A DNA stretch of 64,000 nucleotides. It comes from Stachybotrys elegans. Taxonomy: Eukaryota; Ascomycota; Sordariomycetes; Hypocreales; Stachybotryaceae. A program made the translations under genes and the position numbers. Under the pieces are notes generated by a model. That model made no database searches and had not been told where the DNA came from. It saw only the letters and a program-made list of their open reading frames with translations. Location: positions 2,046,001 to 2,110,000 of the forward strand of contig JAGPNK010000006.1 of assembly GCA_020746835.1 (NCBI GenBank), written 5' to 3'. How positions within the stretch are numbered: position 1 is the first letter of the stretch; the number at the start of each line of letters is the position of its first letter. Shown here piece by piece: positions 1-13,815 of the stretch.

Positions 1-220
1 TTTGTACCAATACTCTGTAGCATGTATGTATAATTTTGATAAGAGAACATGGAAGGAAAAGGCACAGGCATTTTCAAAACCCCTAGAAGCACAAATTTTC
101 ATCCCGCTGTCAAAAGAACGCCACGAACGACCATCCCTTCCCAACTTCATTTCATATGCATATCAGCTACTGCAGGTTCAAAAAGCCCCCAGTTGGCACC
201 CGTGAGATACCGGGAGGGTC

Positions 221-2737
221 TTAGAACCGCAAGTCCCAGCCGATCTGAGGGCCTAGCTTGGGCAGCTCCTCAGCCACGCTCTGGACGTCCTTGTCGCCTC
301 TGCCGCTGAGGCAGATGACAATGTCCTCGTCCTTCTTCATCGTCTTGGCTAGCTCGATGGCGCCGTAGATGCCGTGGGCGGACTCGAGAGCCGGAATGAT
401 ACCCTCAAGCTGACTCATGAGCCTGAATCCCTGGAAAGCCTGGGCGTCGGTGGCGGCGACGAACTTGGCCCGCTCGTTGTCCTTCCAGGAGCTGAGCTCT
501 GGGCCGACACCGGGGTAGTCAAGGCCGGCGGACACGGAATGCGTCTCGTGGACTTGGCCATGCTTGTCCTGCAGGATGTACGTCTTGACGCCGTGGAGGA
601 CACCCTTGCTGCCGCCCGTCAGGGTTGCGCTGTGCCTCGAGGTTTCGACTCCGTCACCACCGGCCTCGACACCGAGCAGCTTGACGCTCGGATCGTTCTC
701 AAAGGGGTAGAACATGCCGACGGCATTGCTACCACCACCAACGCACGCCACGACGGCATCGGGCAGCTTGCCTCGCTTCTCCATCATCTGCTGCTTCGTC
801 TCGTTGCCAATGACAGACTGGAACGTCCGTACAATGGTAGGGAAGGGGTGAGGACCAATAGCCGAGCCGATGATGTAGTGCGTGGTGTCAAGCTCAACGA
901 CCCAAGCTCGCATGGCTTCGTTGACGGCGTCACGCAGCGTCTTGCTACCGGCCTCGACGGCAACGACCTTGGCGCCAAGGAGTCTCATGCGGAATACGTT
1001 GAGGGCCTGTCGGCGGACATCCTCCTAAGCCGGTGTTAGCAGTGTAACGTAACAGACTGGCGGTAGTACTTACAGCTCCCATGTACACGGTGCACTCCAT
1101 GCCAAACTTGGCGCAGACCGTGGCCGTCGCGACACCGTGCTGACCAGCTCCCGTCTCGGCAATGATCTTGGTCTTGCCAAGCTTTCTTGCCAGGAGCAGC
1201 TGTCCGAGGGCGTTGTTGATCTTGTGGCTGCCGGTGTGGTTCAGGTCCTCACGCTTCAGCCAGATGTTGGCACCTCCCGCATGCTCAGTCAGACGCTCAG
1301 CGAGGTGGAGGTGACCAGGACGGCCCATGTACTCGTAGTAGCTTCTGTACTCCTCCCAGAATGCAGGGTCGTCCTTGATCTTGTTGAATCCTTCCTCGAG
1401 CTCCGACAAGCAGTCCATCAAGGACTCGGGAACGTACTGGCCGCCATACTCACCGAAGCGCTCGGGGATCTTGCCGTGCAGGGCAGCGAGCTGGGCAACT
1501 AGGGCGCTATCCTCCTCGGCCGTGATGCGATCAGATTCAGTAATCGTATCACTCACAGTAACATTCTCGCCGTTGGGCTCCCTGGCGGCGGCAATGGCCT
1601 CGATGACGCCAACCTCGTGTGTGTTACTGCTGATATCGTTGCGTCCGCAAAGATAGGCGCAGTATTTCTCGACATTTTCCATGACCTCATTAGGCGCCGA
1701 GTTCTTGATGGTGGTAATGATTTGGCTTCCCACCACCACGCCATCGCTGATGCCACCGACACTCTTGAAGTGCTCGTTGGTGCTGACGCCGAAGCCAACC
1801 GCCGCAGGCTTGTTGCCACTGTATTTCTTAACTCGGTCGAGAAGCGCTGGTAGGTTGGCGTTGAGAGAACCAAGAGCGCCAGTGACGCCCTGTCTTGATA
1901 CGACATAGATGAAGGAATCGGCGAGCTGGCAGAGAATCTTCATGCGGGTATCTGACGTAGCGGGGGCAATGAGGGGCACATAGGAAAGACTAGAAATAGT
2001 TGCAAGTCAGTCTCTATCATAACCGCAGTCCCTGAGAAGTTCTGGTACTTACCCTCCCTTCGTGCAGAGCTTGCGGAACGAAACGGCCTCCTCGGGGGGG
2101 AGATCGACGACGATGAAACCGTTGATACCAGAGTCTTGGCAGTCTTGAAGCAGACGCTCCTCTCCGTAGCTCAACAGAGGGTTGTAGTATCCCATGAGCA
2201 TCACGGGAGCCTTGAGCCCACGGGTTCTGGCCTCCTTGACCATGGCAAGAGTGCTTTCCATCGTAACGCCATTTTTTAGAGCAATCTAGGCGCTGTGTCA
2301 GCCTCCAAGAACAAGATGCGCAGCAAGCGTGATTGTCCGCACGTACAGTGTTTGCGGTCTGGATAGTCGGCCCATCAGCAATGGGGTCGGAGAAGGGTGC
2401 GCCGAGCTCGATGACATCTAGAGGCGGTGAATGTTAGCACGAACAAGTTTTCAAGTGGACGAGGACAAGTCCAACTCACCAGCACCGCCCTTCTCCATGG
2501 CCAACAGGATGCCGGGCGTATCCTCCGGGCGCGGGAAACCGGCCGTGACATAGGTTACCAGCGCAGGCTGTACAGCAGGGAACAAAATAATCGTGGTTAG
2601 CACAGCAGAATCTTGAAGCGTTGGACGACGTTGCGGCGTTGCCCCGCGATTCAGGGCAAGACGAGGGGCAAATCGAGGGGCACACAAACCCGGTTCTGTG
2701 CCTTGCAGCGCTTGAAGGTCTGCTTGATGCCCTCCAT
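221..2737 (-). CDS. TRP5: Tryptophan synthase, fused alpha-beta chains
   Basis: Last enzyme of tryptophan synthesis: the alpha domain cleaves indole-glycerol phosphate to indole and the beta domain joins indole to serine with PLP. Six exons on the minus strand: 2690-2737, 2480-2567, 2347-2417, 2053-2285, 1074-1989, 221-1024. They give 719 residues, close to the usual fungal length of about 705-710. The N-terminus [16 protein letters not shown] is typical of the family and fixes the start. The alpha part covers about residues 1-290. The beta part begins near residue 320 ([13 protein letters not shown]), with the PLP lysine in [11 protein letters not shown] near residue 403 and the phosphate-binding GGGSNAVG in the last exon. 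All five introns have GT-AG ends and join in frame. The bifunctional alpha-then-beta order is the fungal arrangement. The gene looks intact, and I see no clear CPC1/GCN4 site in the upstream gap. Confidence 0.97.
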
Positions 2738-3689
2738 GACAGGCAACGGTGTTTTTCGTTCAATTGGTAGCTCCGGTAGGCTCGCAGACAACGGAATGAC
2801 TGACTACTGGCGCTGGCGATGGTGATGATGCTGCCTTGAGATTGGGGACGGCGCCTAGGCGGTCTTTTTGTATGAATTTGTCGCCGCCACCCGATGCCGG
2901 CCTCCGCAGCCTGCATGCCTGGAAGCTGCACCCGCCAGCGCTCCGGATACTCCCAGCACGGGGCGCCGAGCACCAAGAGGCCAGGTACTGGCCACAAAGG
3001 CCGCTAGTCATGCAGGGTCCCGCAGCCGCACGTCACAAGCTTGGGCGGAGTGGCCCAAAAAGGAAATCCAAATCACACAAAGACGCAGCAACTACGACAC
3101 TCGCTCGCTTATTTTGATGGCATCAACTTAAAAGGGAAGACAACGGATGGGATGACAGGATCAAGCTGCAGCGATGGTGCGTATTAGGTATTTAACCGCA
3201 CGCAACCTGTTGCCTGCCCGACCTCTTGCGTGCGGTTAATCACCCACCTTTGCACATCCGATTGTCTACCCATCTCACACAGGGCGTCCGTTGCATTGTT
3301 CGTTGGAGAGCAACCAAGAATAAAAGTGCCGGCCGGCAATTATTGTTTATTCCATTCCTTTGTTGTAAATAACGTTATTCTTCTGAACCACAACTTGCAG
3401 AATTTCATTGGCAAACATCCGCCCACATCATCCAATCTTGACGGGCGTCAGAAACTTGGTATCACCACCTCCCTTCAAGGGAACAACAAAAGAGAAATTC
3501 CAAAAGCACTTGAATCCAATAATCAGTCCAGCCTCTCCCCAAGTCTACTCCACCCAATACCGTATCCTAACTCCGCAAGAAGAGTACCCGGAGCCCGGTC
3601 CAGCCGAGCCAGGTGCAAGGCAATCTGATCCTCCTCTGGCTGGCCCCCAGCTCGTCTAGCAACCATCGGTGTTTGTTTTCGTAGTAGCA
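2738..3689. other. Intergenic: tryptophan synthase promoter and PRM1 3' flank
   Basis: This 952-base stretch lies upstream of the tryptophan synthase start and downstream of the PRM1 stop, both on the minus strand. Open frames here are short and overlap in several frames without family resemblance. I see no RNA gene or repeat. Confidence 0.6.
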
Positions 3690-5870
3690 TTATCCCCTCT
3701 TGGAGATACCGAGGCCGTCATAGGGGTTGTTAGGATCGGCGTGCGTCCCTTGGTCGCCGTGGTGAGAGTAGTATCCTGCAGAAGACTTCTCTCCACCACC
3801 TGCACCGCTCATCGCATAGACCGGAGGGGCGGGGTTATTGTCGCGGGCAAAGTCATCGCCATCGTTTTGGACCTGTCGAGGGCTGAGAGGCGGCCGACCG
3901 TCGCCAGTGAAGTGCATGGCTGCGCCTTCAGCACGGCCTTTGTCAGGCATAGCCATTCCAGCCAATGTGCGGACTACCCCGAGGAGGACGACGATGAGGT
4001 AGACGAGGAAGATTCCAAGTGATATGAGCGCTTCTTGAATGATGTTGTTGTGCAGCCACGTCACCACACGGTCAACAGCGCCCGTGACCTCGTCCGACGT
4101 CACCGAGGACGGGGACGAGAGGAAAGTATTCAGGTCTGAGTCATCCGAGATGGACTCTTCCGCCCCCATGCTGAATGTGTCCTTGGAAAAGAGCGGGAGG
4201 GTCACCTGCGCATGGTCATGGACCCATGTCAATCCGTCCTGGACGCTCTCAATCTTGTTGAAGATGACACAGCCGAGCACAGTCCGGATGGGGTCAAGGA
4301 GGATAGTTCCATTGAAAACTGTCTCAAGGCCCTCGTTCATGGTGTCGAGGAAGACGGTCAGGGTATCGTTGACGGCATTGGTGGCGTTGGTGACATAGCC
4401 GAGAACATCGTTGTTGATGTCGTCGTTGAGACCGGTGATGACGCCGTTGGCCCCGTTGGCCCAGCCGTCTGATACCGCTTGCAGGCTTTCCACGACGTTG
4501 TCGGAGAACTCTGCAACCTGGTCGACAAGATTGGGTACTTGATCTTGCACTGCCCGTAGAAGAATGAACTGGCAAAGGCAGGAGAAGAACCCTGCAATCG
4601 CCAGAGAGAGGACGAACAGTGCTGGAGGTGAGGTGGCGTAAGCGATGCACCAGCGAACCAGTATCTCCCTCTTGCCACCAAAGCTGGAAGCGATCCAGAT
4701 ACCCCACGAAGAGGTCACGGGTCGGGACGCGATGTAGACGATGTCCATAGGGTCGTGCTGGCCCATGGCAATCAGCTTGGCGTGCCTCTGCTGTTGTCTC
4801 CACCGTCGGACCTCCATCCATCCCATGGGAACCATGACCGCGACGGCCAGGATAACGAGGACGACGATGAAAATCACGCGAGCACGTTCGACCAGACTGA
4901 AGAGCCCATCAAAGAAGTCGTTGATCATGTTGTTATCAGAGCAAAACGTCAGCTGCTCGCGCTGGGCTAGGGGGAAAACGTCTCGGTCGAACGTGTAGGC
5001 GCCATATGAGTCATTTAGGAGACCTCGGACCAAGTCGAAGGGAATAGCAATAGCCTCCTTGGTCATGTTCTGGACCTCGTCAAAGTTGGGGAGGTCGTCG
5101 TTCAACTGGCGCACGTCCTTGACGAAGTCATCCGCGTTCAGGTCAAAGCCCTGAAGCTCCTTGATGGGTGCGGAGAAGTCGACCTTGGGGATATCGGGAA
5201 TGAAAGAGCCAATGATGGAGTCTTCGATCCCCTCGGCAATGTCATTGATGGACCCCTCCAGGCCGTCCGAGATGTCTTCAATCTTGCTGGTGGCGCTCCT
5301 GATGATGCGGTTGAAGGCCTCGGTGGCATCCTCGGTGACGGAAGCCACGACGTCCAGGCTGCCATGAATCAGGGCGGTAATGAGGCAGACATAGGTCCCG
5401 ACAACGAAGTTGATGAAGAAGAAGATGATGGCTTCAACACCACTGAGCATCATGTCGAGAACCTGGACCATGGCGCTGACGGATTTCTCGATACCCGTGG
5501 CTGCGATGTCATTGACACCGACAGAGAGATAGTGCGGCATCGAGGCCATGGCACTGCCGATGCCCTCCACCTCGGTACAGGCAGAGACGGCCCTGGTCTT
5601 GGCACTGCCGATGTTATCGTTGAGGGATGCAACGAGCAGCAAGAGGCGGATCAGAACAAGAATCAGAAGAACCGTCCAGCGGTTGATCCAAATTTGTGAG
5701 AGCCGAGAGCGCAAGCTGAGGTACGGTGTGACGCTTGGTGCCGTGGTAGGCCGCGCCTCACCTGTGCTTGACGGTCCATAGGGTTCTGATCGGAGTGAGC
5801 CAGGAAGGTCCGGGTAGGACCCCTGGTCGGCTTGTCTCCGTGAGGAGAACATGTCGTTGAATCTATCCAT
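3690..5870 (-). CDS. PRM1: Plasma membrane fusion protein PRM1
   Basis: Multi-pass membrane protein that promotes plasma-membrane merger when mating cells fuse; the Neurospora and yeast homologues act in mating. It is a single uninterrupted frame of 726 residues. Strong hydrophobic segments appear near residues 64-83, 147-168, 335-358, 410-432 and 620-645. The N-terminal tail of about 60 residues is polar and the C-terminal tail is Pro/Gly/Asp-rich and cytosolic in style. The two extracellular loops are long and carry many N-x-S/T sites (for example NATN and NDTL), as in the family. The length matches filamentous-fungal PRM1. The start MDRFNDMFSSRRQ follows a purine/pyrimidine-biased leader. 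It has no functional link to its neighbours, but with AMA1 in the same window it shows that sexual-cycle genes are maintained in this genome. Confidence 0.93.
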   Translation of the reverse strand: MDRFNDMFSSRRQADQGSYPDLPGSLRSEPYGPSSTGEARPTTAPSVTPYLSLRSRLSQIWINRWTVLLILVLIRLLLLVASLNDNIGSAKTRAVSACTEVEGIGSAMASMPHYLSVGVNDIAATGIEKSVSAMVQVLDMMLSGVEAIIFFFINFVVGTYVCLITALIHGSLDVVASVTEDATEAFNRIIRSATSKIEDISDGLEGSINDIAEGIEDSIIGSFIPDIPKVDFSAPIKELQGFDLNADDFVKDVRQLNDDLPNFDEVQNMTKEAIAIPFDLVRGLLNDSYGAYTFDRDVFPLAQREQLTFCSDNNMINDFFDGLFSLVERARVIFIVVLVILAVAVMVPMGWMEVRRWRQQQRHAKLIAMGQHDPMDIVYIASRPVTSSWGIWIASSFGGKREILVRWCIAYATSPPALFVLSLAIAGFFSCLCQFILLRAVQDQVPNLVDQVAEFSDNVVESLQAVSDGWANGANGVITGLNDDINNDVLGYVTNATNAVNDTLTVFLDTMNEGLETVFNGTILLDPIRTVLGCVIFNKIESVQDGLTWVHDHAQVTLPLFSKDTFSMGAEESISDDSDLNTFLSSPSSVTSDEVTGAVDRVVTWLHNNIIQEALISLGIFLVYLIVVLLGVVRTLAGMAMPDKGRAEGAAMHFTGDGRPPLSPRQVQNDGDDFARDNNPAPPVYAMSGAGGGEKSSAGYYSHHGDQGTHADPNNPYDGLGISKRG

Positions 5871-8203
5871 TTTGTGAGAAGAGAGATCTATTTTGTAAAT
5901 AGAGACGCCGGTATAAGAAAAGGTCGAGGAAGTGGTTTGGATCGTAAGAATCGGAGGAGAGGTAGAAGGGCGCCAGACCCTCTAGTAAATTATTGTAGAG
6001 AGGTAATGTGATATTAGAGGAGCAGAAGAAGAAAGGAAAGGGAAAAAGAAAAAAGAAATTCCGAAACCAGAAGAATAGGGAATAGAGCACAAAAGGAAAC
6101 AATGTGAATATGTGCAGCTCTAATACATATTGAGTGAATTGGCAGAACAGAGTTATCGGGTGAACAAAGAAGAAGATGAACAGGCAATGGGAGCTGGTGG
6201 TAATAAAGAGAGTGATTGTCGAGTTGTTCGACAAACACTTACCTGAGTCACTCCACAATAATAATAAACCAAAGCCAATGAATAGCTTCCCGTGCTCGAG
6301 TCGAAAAAGTCTGCCCACAGGTGGTGGCTCGTAGGCGGCAGCGCTTCGAGGTTGGTACCCGGTATGGGCAGACCTTGTGAGCTGTAAGCGCCGTGCCAAG
6401 GCGTCGCAGCCGGGCGCAACGGCGGGGATCTATTGGACCCGGAGCGCTTGCAAAGTGACCCTTGGCCGGGGCCTTGCTTGACGACCAAGCGCCGGCCTGG
6501 CGGTTCGTAACGGGAAGCCTATGGATTCGCTCCTGATTGATTGCACGCTTGCACAATGGACGAGGGTGTCGACGGGTGTCGACGGGTCAGGTCAATGGTG
6601 AGGGTCGTACCGACAATAGCAGCTGCCGCCAAGTGAATGGGGCACGAAACCGGTGGTCCGTCTGTTTGCTATTCAGCCGTCGAAATTGATATTCCTCTGT
6701 GACTGGCCCAAGGCGCAAGGGGGACACCTCGGAGCGAGGTGTAAGTATTGAAGGGTGCCCATCTTTTCAAAAACTTCATCCGGATGTGAGCGGTGGCCCA
6801 GCGTTTTATTCCAGGTGGGAGGAGATGGGATGGGGTTGAGCTCTGACGACATCGGATAGGGTCAGGGCAGAGGCCGGGCTGGTTTTCCAGATGCCGGCTG
6901 CCTTGGCGACCTGGGAAAATGGCGGAATGCCCTCAGGATGCGGTTTCCGCCGTGGGAGCGCCTGGGCAAAGCCAACGCTATCTCAGGGCGGGTGGAGGTT
7001 GCGCTCGCTGGGTCTGGAGATGCCATGCCATGATCAAGGGCCCCTTCGACAGTTGGGTTTGGAGGAGGTCTGGCCAGTCCAGGGTGCGTGGCCAATCGAT
7101 GGGAAAATCAAGGCAGGCGCCCCGCAGTCACGATGGCCCAAGTCCAGGGTCCTTCCCTTTTTAACCGCTGATCCAAGCCCAACACGCAAGAGCATGTTTG
7201 CCACCGCCATGCCTGGGATCCACGGAAAACCAAGATTTGGGATCATCAAGGTGATCAGGTTCATTTCCAGCTTGTGGCAGTGCTGGCAAGGGTCCAATAT
7301 GGGACCGGAGGCACTTTTTTCGCTGCACATGATGGAAGGGGGCCTTTTCCCCGCGTGACGTCAGATCAATTATCAATGGAGTAGTCCGTACAGTAAGTAC
7401 ACTATATCCAGATAAGAGAGAGGGGGAAGGATTCTAAATAGCCATACCGGAGTAACCCAGTTTTTTTCTGTAGTCACTCATCCATTCCCCTTCCCGAATT
7501 AATCTCAATAAAGCCGTCCATGGATCTTTCTTTGACCTTGCTTTTGTGTGCAGGGCGCCTATTGTCGGAGATGGCCAGGACCCGCCCAGATTGGTTGGCT
7601 GGCATTGTCCCGTCCCGCGGCGCTTAGAGAAACACCCAGCCAGCTTTTTTAGCTTGCGCCAACACCCGGCGCGGTAAACACCTTGGTCCTTGTTCTTATA
7701 ACATTCCAGGACTGCACTCACAGAAAGTAAGTTCTGTCGGCTCGGCTCATGCCATTCATGCTGTGTCATGTCATGTGGCTGGAACTGGCCTGGATGTCCT
7801 GCAATCTCGCTGCACCCGACCTACCTACCAAGTGCTACCCTGCCCTTCCCGAGCCTTGCGGCTTGAGCGAGTAACCTCAAAGTGCTGAAGAAGCTGCTAA
7901 TTCTCGGCCGCGAGCACCAGACATGAGACTCGGTGAATAAAACTCTAATATTTATTATATCGCTTTATGTACTGGGTGCAGCGTTGAGGCTGCATTAGTC
8001 CAGAAACATGAGCAGTTCCACCCGAGTGCTGCATTTCGTAACGGCGGGGTAAATGGACGCTTCATTGACTTCATCATTTGCTCCCCTACCAATCAACAAC
8101 GCCTCTTGAATCGTGCCATTGGCGAGTCTCCAATATCTGATATTCGTTCCGTGACCGAACATCCCCTACGGCTTTCATCTGTATTGGTAACCCGCATCTC
8201 ACA
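5871..8203. other. Long intergenic region between PRM1 and a methyltransferase gene
   Basis: A 2.3-kb gap that probably holds two divergent promoters. From about 6010 to 6240 the minus strand is rich in C and T, as expected of a PRM1 5' leader. A 10-base unit GTGTCGACGG occurs twice in tandem near 6566-6585. A TGAGTCA-type site lies near 6244. The longest open frame (6891-7358, plus strand) has tryptophan- and glycine-rich composition unlike a real protein, so I do not call it a gene. Confidence 0.5.
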
Positions 8204-9422
8204 ATGGCTGCTACCACGGACTCCACACCGCTGAGCCAGCAATATGATACACCCCTCGGCTTGGCTCACACCACCATGCAAGCTCTCAAGGACAGAATAA
8301 AGCTGCACTACGACCTGGCCAGCGACTACTATCTCAGCTTATGGTACGTGAAGAAGCCGGATCAGCAACACCATGGCCCAAGTGAATGGTAGAGCAGTGT
8401 CTACCCTGGACGACGTTATAGGACAAGGGACAGGTCATTGTGCACCAAACATAAGAGCCTCAAGACGCTGACAGGGTAAAGGGGAGAGCATATCCACCAT
8501 GGCTACTGGCCTACCGAGGAGTCTCAAAACACCGAGTCCAAAGAAACAGCACAAATCAACCTCATCCAGCTTCTCCTAGATTCCTCCAAGGTGACACCCA
8601 ACAGCACAATCCTCGACGTTGGCTGCGGCATCGGCGGGACGTCCCGCTATCTCGCCTCCAAGCACGGCTGCACCGTTACGGGAATCACCATCTCCTCCAA
8701 GCAGGTCGAGATCGCCAACAGGCTGACGCAAGCAGAGGCCGAATCTGCCTCGGAGCACGTCGAAAAGGACGACCATGGCTTCACCAAGCTCGGCGCCGGC
8801 AAGGTGCGGTTCATCGAGCTCGACGCCGAGAAGATGGCCGACTTCTTCCAAGGCCAAGAGGGCACCTTTGACGCCGTCTGGATCAGCGAGGCACTCAGCC
8901 ATTTCCCTGACAAGGCACTCTTTTTCAGGAACGCACACGCCGTGCTCAAGCCCGGCGGCAAGCTGGCCCTGGCTGACTGGTTCAAGGATGTTGACCTTGC
9001 AGAGAAGGATTTCAACGACGACATCAAGCCCATAGAGGGTGAGTGGCTTATACATCCAAGATAAATTGGACCAGCTCAATTAACGCAACCGACAGATGGC
9101 ATGCTTCTGCCCCCTCTTTGCACCCAGCAAAACTACGTAGATTTCGCCAAAGACGCAGGCCTTCAGGTGTTCGCCGAACCCAAGGACATCAGCCAGCAGG
9201 TTCGCAAGACGTGGTAAGAACTCTTCATCCTTTCTGCATGGCTTCGTCTAATCCTGGGAATCCAGGGATCTTACCTGGTCGCTCATCCAAAGTCCTTCCT
9301 TGTGGGCCTTTGCCCTCAGTCAAGGCCGCGATGGCATTGCCTTTCTCCAGTCATTCCGCGCCATGAGACGGGGCTACGGCAACGGAAGTTTCAGATACGC
9401 TGTCATGGCATTCCAGAAGTGA
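8204..9422 (+). CDS. Class I SAM-dependent methyltransferase (tocopherol/sterol methyltransferase-like)
   Basis: Predicted small-molecule methyltransferase. Four exons: 8204-8343, 8482-9038, 9096-9213, 9266-9422, giving 323 residues. SAM-binding motif I is ILDVGCGIGGTS near residue 90; the acidic post-motif and the motif LKPGGKLALADWF near residue 225 follow the UbiE / gamma-tocopherol methyltransferase pattern. The N-terminal YDLASDYYLSLWGEHIHHGYW resembles the substrate-cap start of sterol C24 and tocopherol methyltransferases. The second exon begins after TAAAG at 8481; using the nearer CAG would put a stop in frame. No polyketide, terpene or peptide synthase lies nearby, so the substrate cannot be inferred from context. 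The family call is firm and the reaction is unknown. It is not the core ergosterol enzyme ERG6, which has a longer and different C-terminus. Confidence 0.85.
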
Positions 9423-9902
9423 TGATACTGGCAAAGGCAGGTTCACATCACGTCTAGAAGTGGTCGGCTACGCCAATCACAAGAAGCAAAATGTGGCCTG
9501 GTACTCGTGCGGGCAAAGATACGGAACACACATAGCCCTGAACCAACAGGCACCAGAGGTCATGATGAGTCATAGAAAGAGCATGACAGTAAGGATCTAT
9601 TGCAGCATTGCGACTGGAATATCAAAACCATATGGAAGCCTGTCTCTTAGAATAGAAACACCCTTTACTCGCCAACAGGAAGTCGCAGCCTCTGTAGTGA
9701 CCGTCGCAAAAATAATGGCCTCCATGGCGTAGCTTGTTGATGGGTCTGCGAGGTGAATTCCATCCTAAAACCGCACTGTGGCACGAAAGCGTGCCCAAGC
9801 AAAGTCCCCAGCGTCTTCGGGTCGTGCCATCAGCTTCGTAAAGTAGTACCGGAACGCCTTCATCATTCTTGACAATATTGATTGCTCTGAATGATGACCA
9901 AA
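9423..9902. other. Convergent intergenic region (methyltransferase / ATG8 3' ends)
   Basis: A 480-base region where the plus-strand methyltransferase and minus-strand ATG8 genes end. It should hold both 3' untranslated regions. I see no further gene. Confidence 0.5.
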
Positions 9903-12251
<2,349 letters not shown>

Positions 12252-13542
12252 ATGGCCGCCGTTCGATCGACAATGAGGCTGCCTGCGCAGCTTCGTCGCA
12301 TCCCCAAGATCAAGCCGTCCACGACTCAATCGACCCCAAGAAGACACCTGTCGTCCAGCTCTACGGCTCAGCACTCATCCAAGGGCTCAAACGTGTCCCG
12401 TTCCCATCACTTACTGTGCGCCGTAGCTCTCGGCATTGCTGCGCCATTGGCCTACAACCTCGTACGAAGCTCCGGTCCGCACGATTCTCGGAGAGCCTCA
12501 TAGACTGACCGATGTCTTGCAGTATACATCGAAAGTCGCGAAACTTGATACCGCATCTCTCGCCGAGATGGACGCACAGATGAAGCGGGAAGCCGCCGTC
12601 AGCGACGATTCGCCGATGCGCCTACGCATGGAAAAGTTTATCAAGGAACAGCAGCAGGTCATCGTCGAAGCCCTCGAGAAGCTGGATGGCAAGAAGTTCC
12701 GCAAGGATGAATGGAACCGACCGGGTGGTGGAGGTGGCATTACCTGCGTTCTGCAGGATGGCAACGTCTTTGAAAAGGCGGGCGTCAACATTAGTGTCGT
12801 CTACGGTTCCCTTCCCAGGTCGGCCGTCGAGACGATGCGCGTCAACCACAAGAACCTTGACACCAGCGCCGAATCTCTAGGGTTCTTTGCTGCTGGTCTG
12901 AGCATGGTTCTGCACCCTCACAACCCCATGGCCCCGACCGTCCACCTCAACTATCGATACTTTGAAACCGCCAATGCGGATGGCAGCTCGCAGGCTTGGT
13001 GGTTTGGAGGAGGCAGCGATCTGACACCATCCTATCTCTTCGACGAGGACGCCATCCACTTCCACAAGTCTCTGAAGGATGCTTGCGACTCCCACGACAA
13101 GACCTATTACCCTCGGTTCAAGGAGTGGTGCGACCAGTACTTCTACAACAAGCACCGAGGCGAGGCTCGCGGAATCGGAGGTATCTTCTTCGACGATCTG
13201 GATGAGGCAGAGCGCGACCAAGAGAACACTTTCGCCTTTATCCAGGACTGCCTCAAGTCCTTCCTACCTTCATACCTCCCCATCATGGACCGAAGAAAAG
13301 ACATGCCCTACACGCCGGAGGAGAAGGACTGGCAGCAGATCCGCCGAGGCAAGTACGTCGAGTTCAACCTGGTCCACGATCGTGGCACCGCCTTCGGCTT
13401 GAACACCCCTGGATCTCGTGTTGAGAGTATCTTGGTGAGCCTGCCCTTGACGGCCAGCTGGAAGTACATGCACGAGCCCGAGCCCAAGAGCCGAGAGGCC
13501 AGGTTAGTCGAGGTGCTCAAAAACCCCAAGGAGTGGGTGTAA
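12252..13542 (+). CDS. HEM13: Coproporphyrinogen III oxidase, oxygen-dependent
   Basis: Converts coproporphyrinogen III to protoporphyrinogen IX in haem synthesis using oxygen. Two exons, 12252-12461 and 12523-13542, give 409 residues. The family signature [16 protein letters not shown] lies near residue 225, followed by the conserved HxxxK/YYPxFKxWCDxYF region and a C-terminal [24 protein letters not shown] segment. The 70-residue first exon encodes an arginine- and serine-rich start ([21 protein letters not shown]) followed by a hydrophobic stretch ([15 protein letters not shown]). That looks like a mitochondrial presequence plus an inner-membrane-style stop-transfer segment. Baker's yeast Hem13 lacks this leader and is cytosolic, so a mitochondrial location is inferred here. 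The 61-base intron separates the leader from the enzyme domain exactly. Confidence 0.96.
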
Positions 13543-13815
13543 ACACACATGGTTTCTCTTTTGTTGTTACAGGCCATAAAAAAAGCTGTATAAAGATTGT
13601 AGACATAGAAACGAATAGATGTGAAAAATGAAATATTCGTAATAGCCATTTCGGTCGTCGGCTTTAGTACGTACTTGTAGTAATCCTCCTCCACATGTGC
13701 AATGTGCCACAGAAACAACCTCACGTCACCACCTTTCTAGACATAGCAGGTCTATTCGTCCCAGGACATCCACCACGCACGCCCTGCAGGCAGCCACTCC
13801 CATGTCTTGCAGGTG

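Noticed and set aside
374..1039. 221-residue open frame antisense to tryptophan synthase
   Set aside because: Shadow of a GC-rich coding exon on the other strand.
6891..7358. 155-residue open frame on the plus strand
   Set aside because: Tryptophan- and glycine-rich composition with overlapping frames on both strands and no family resemblance; judged chance.
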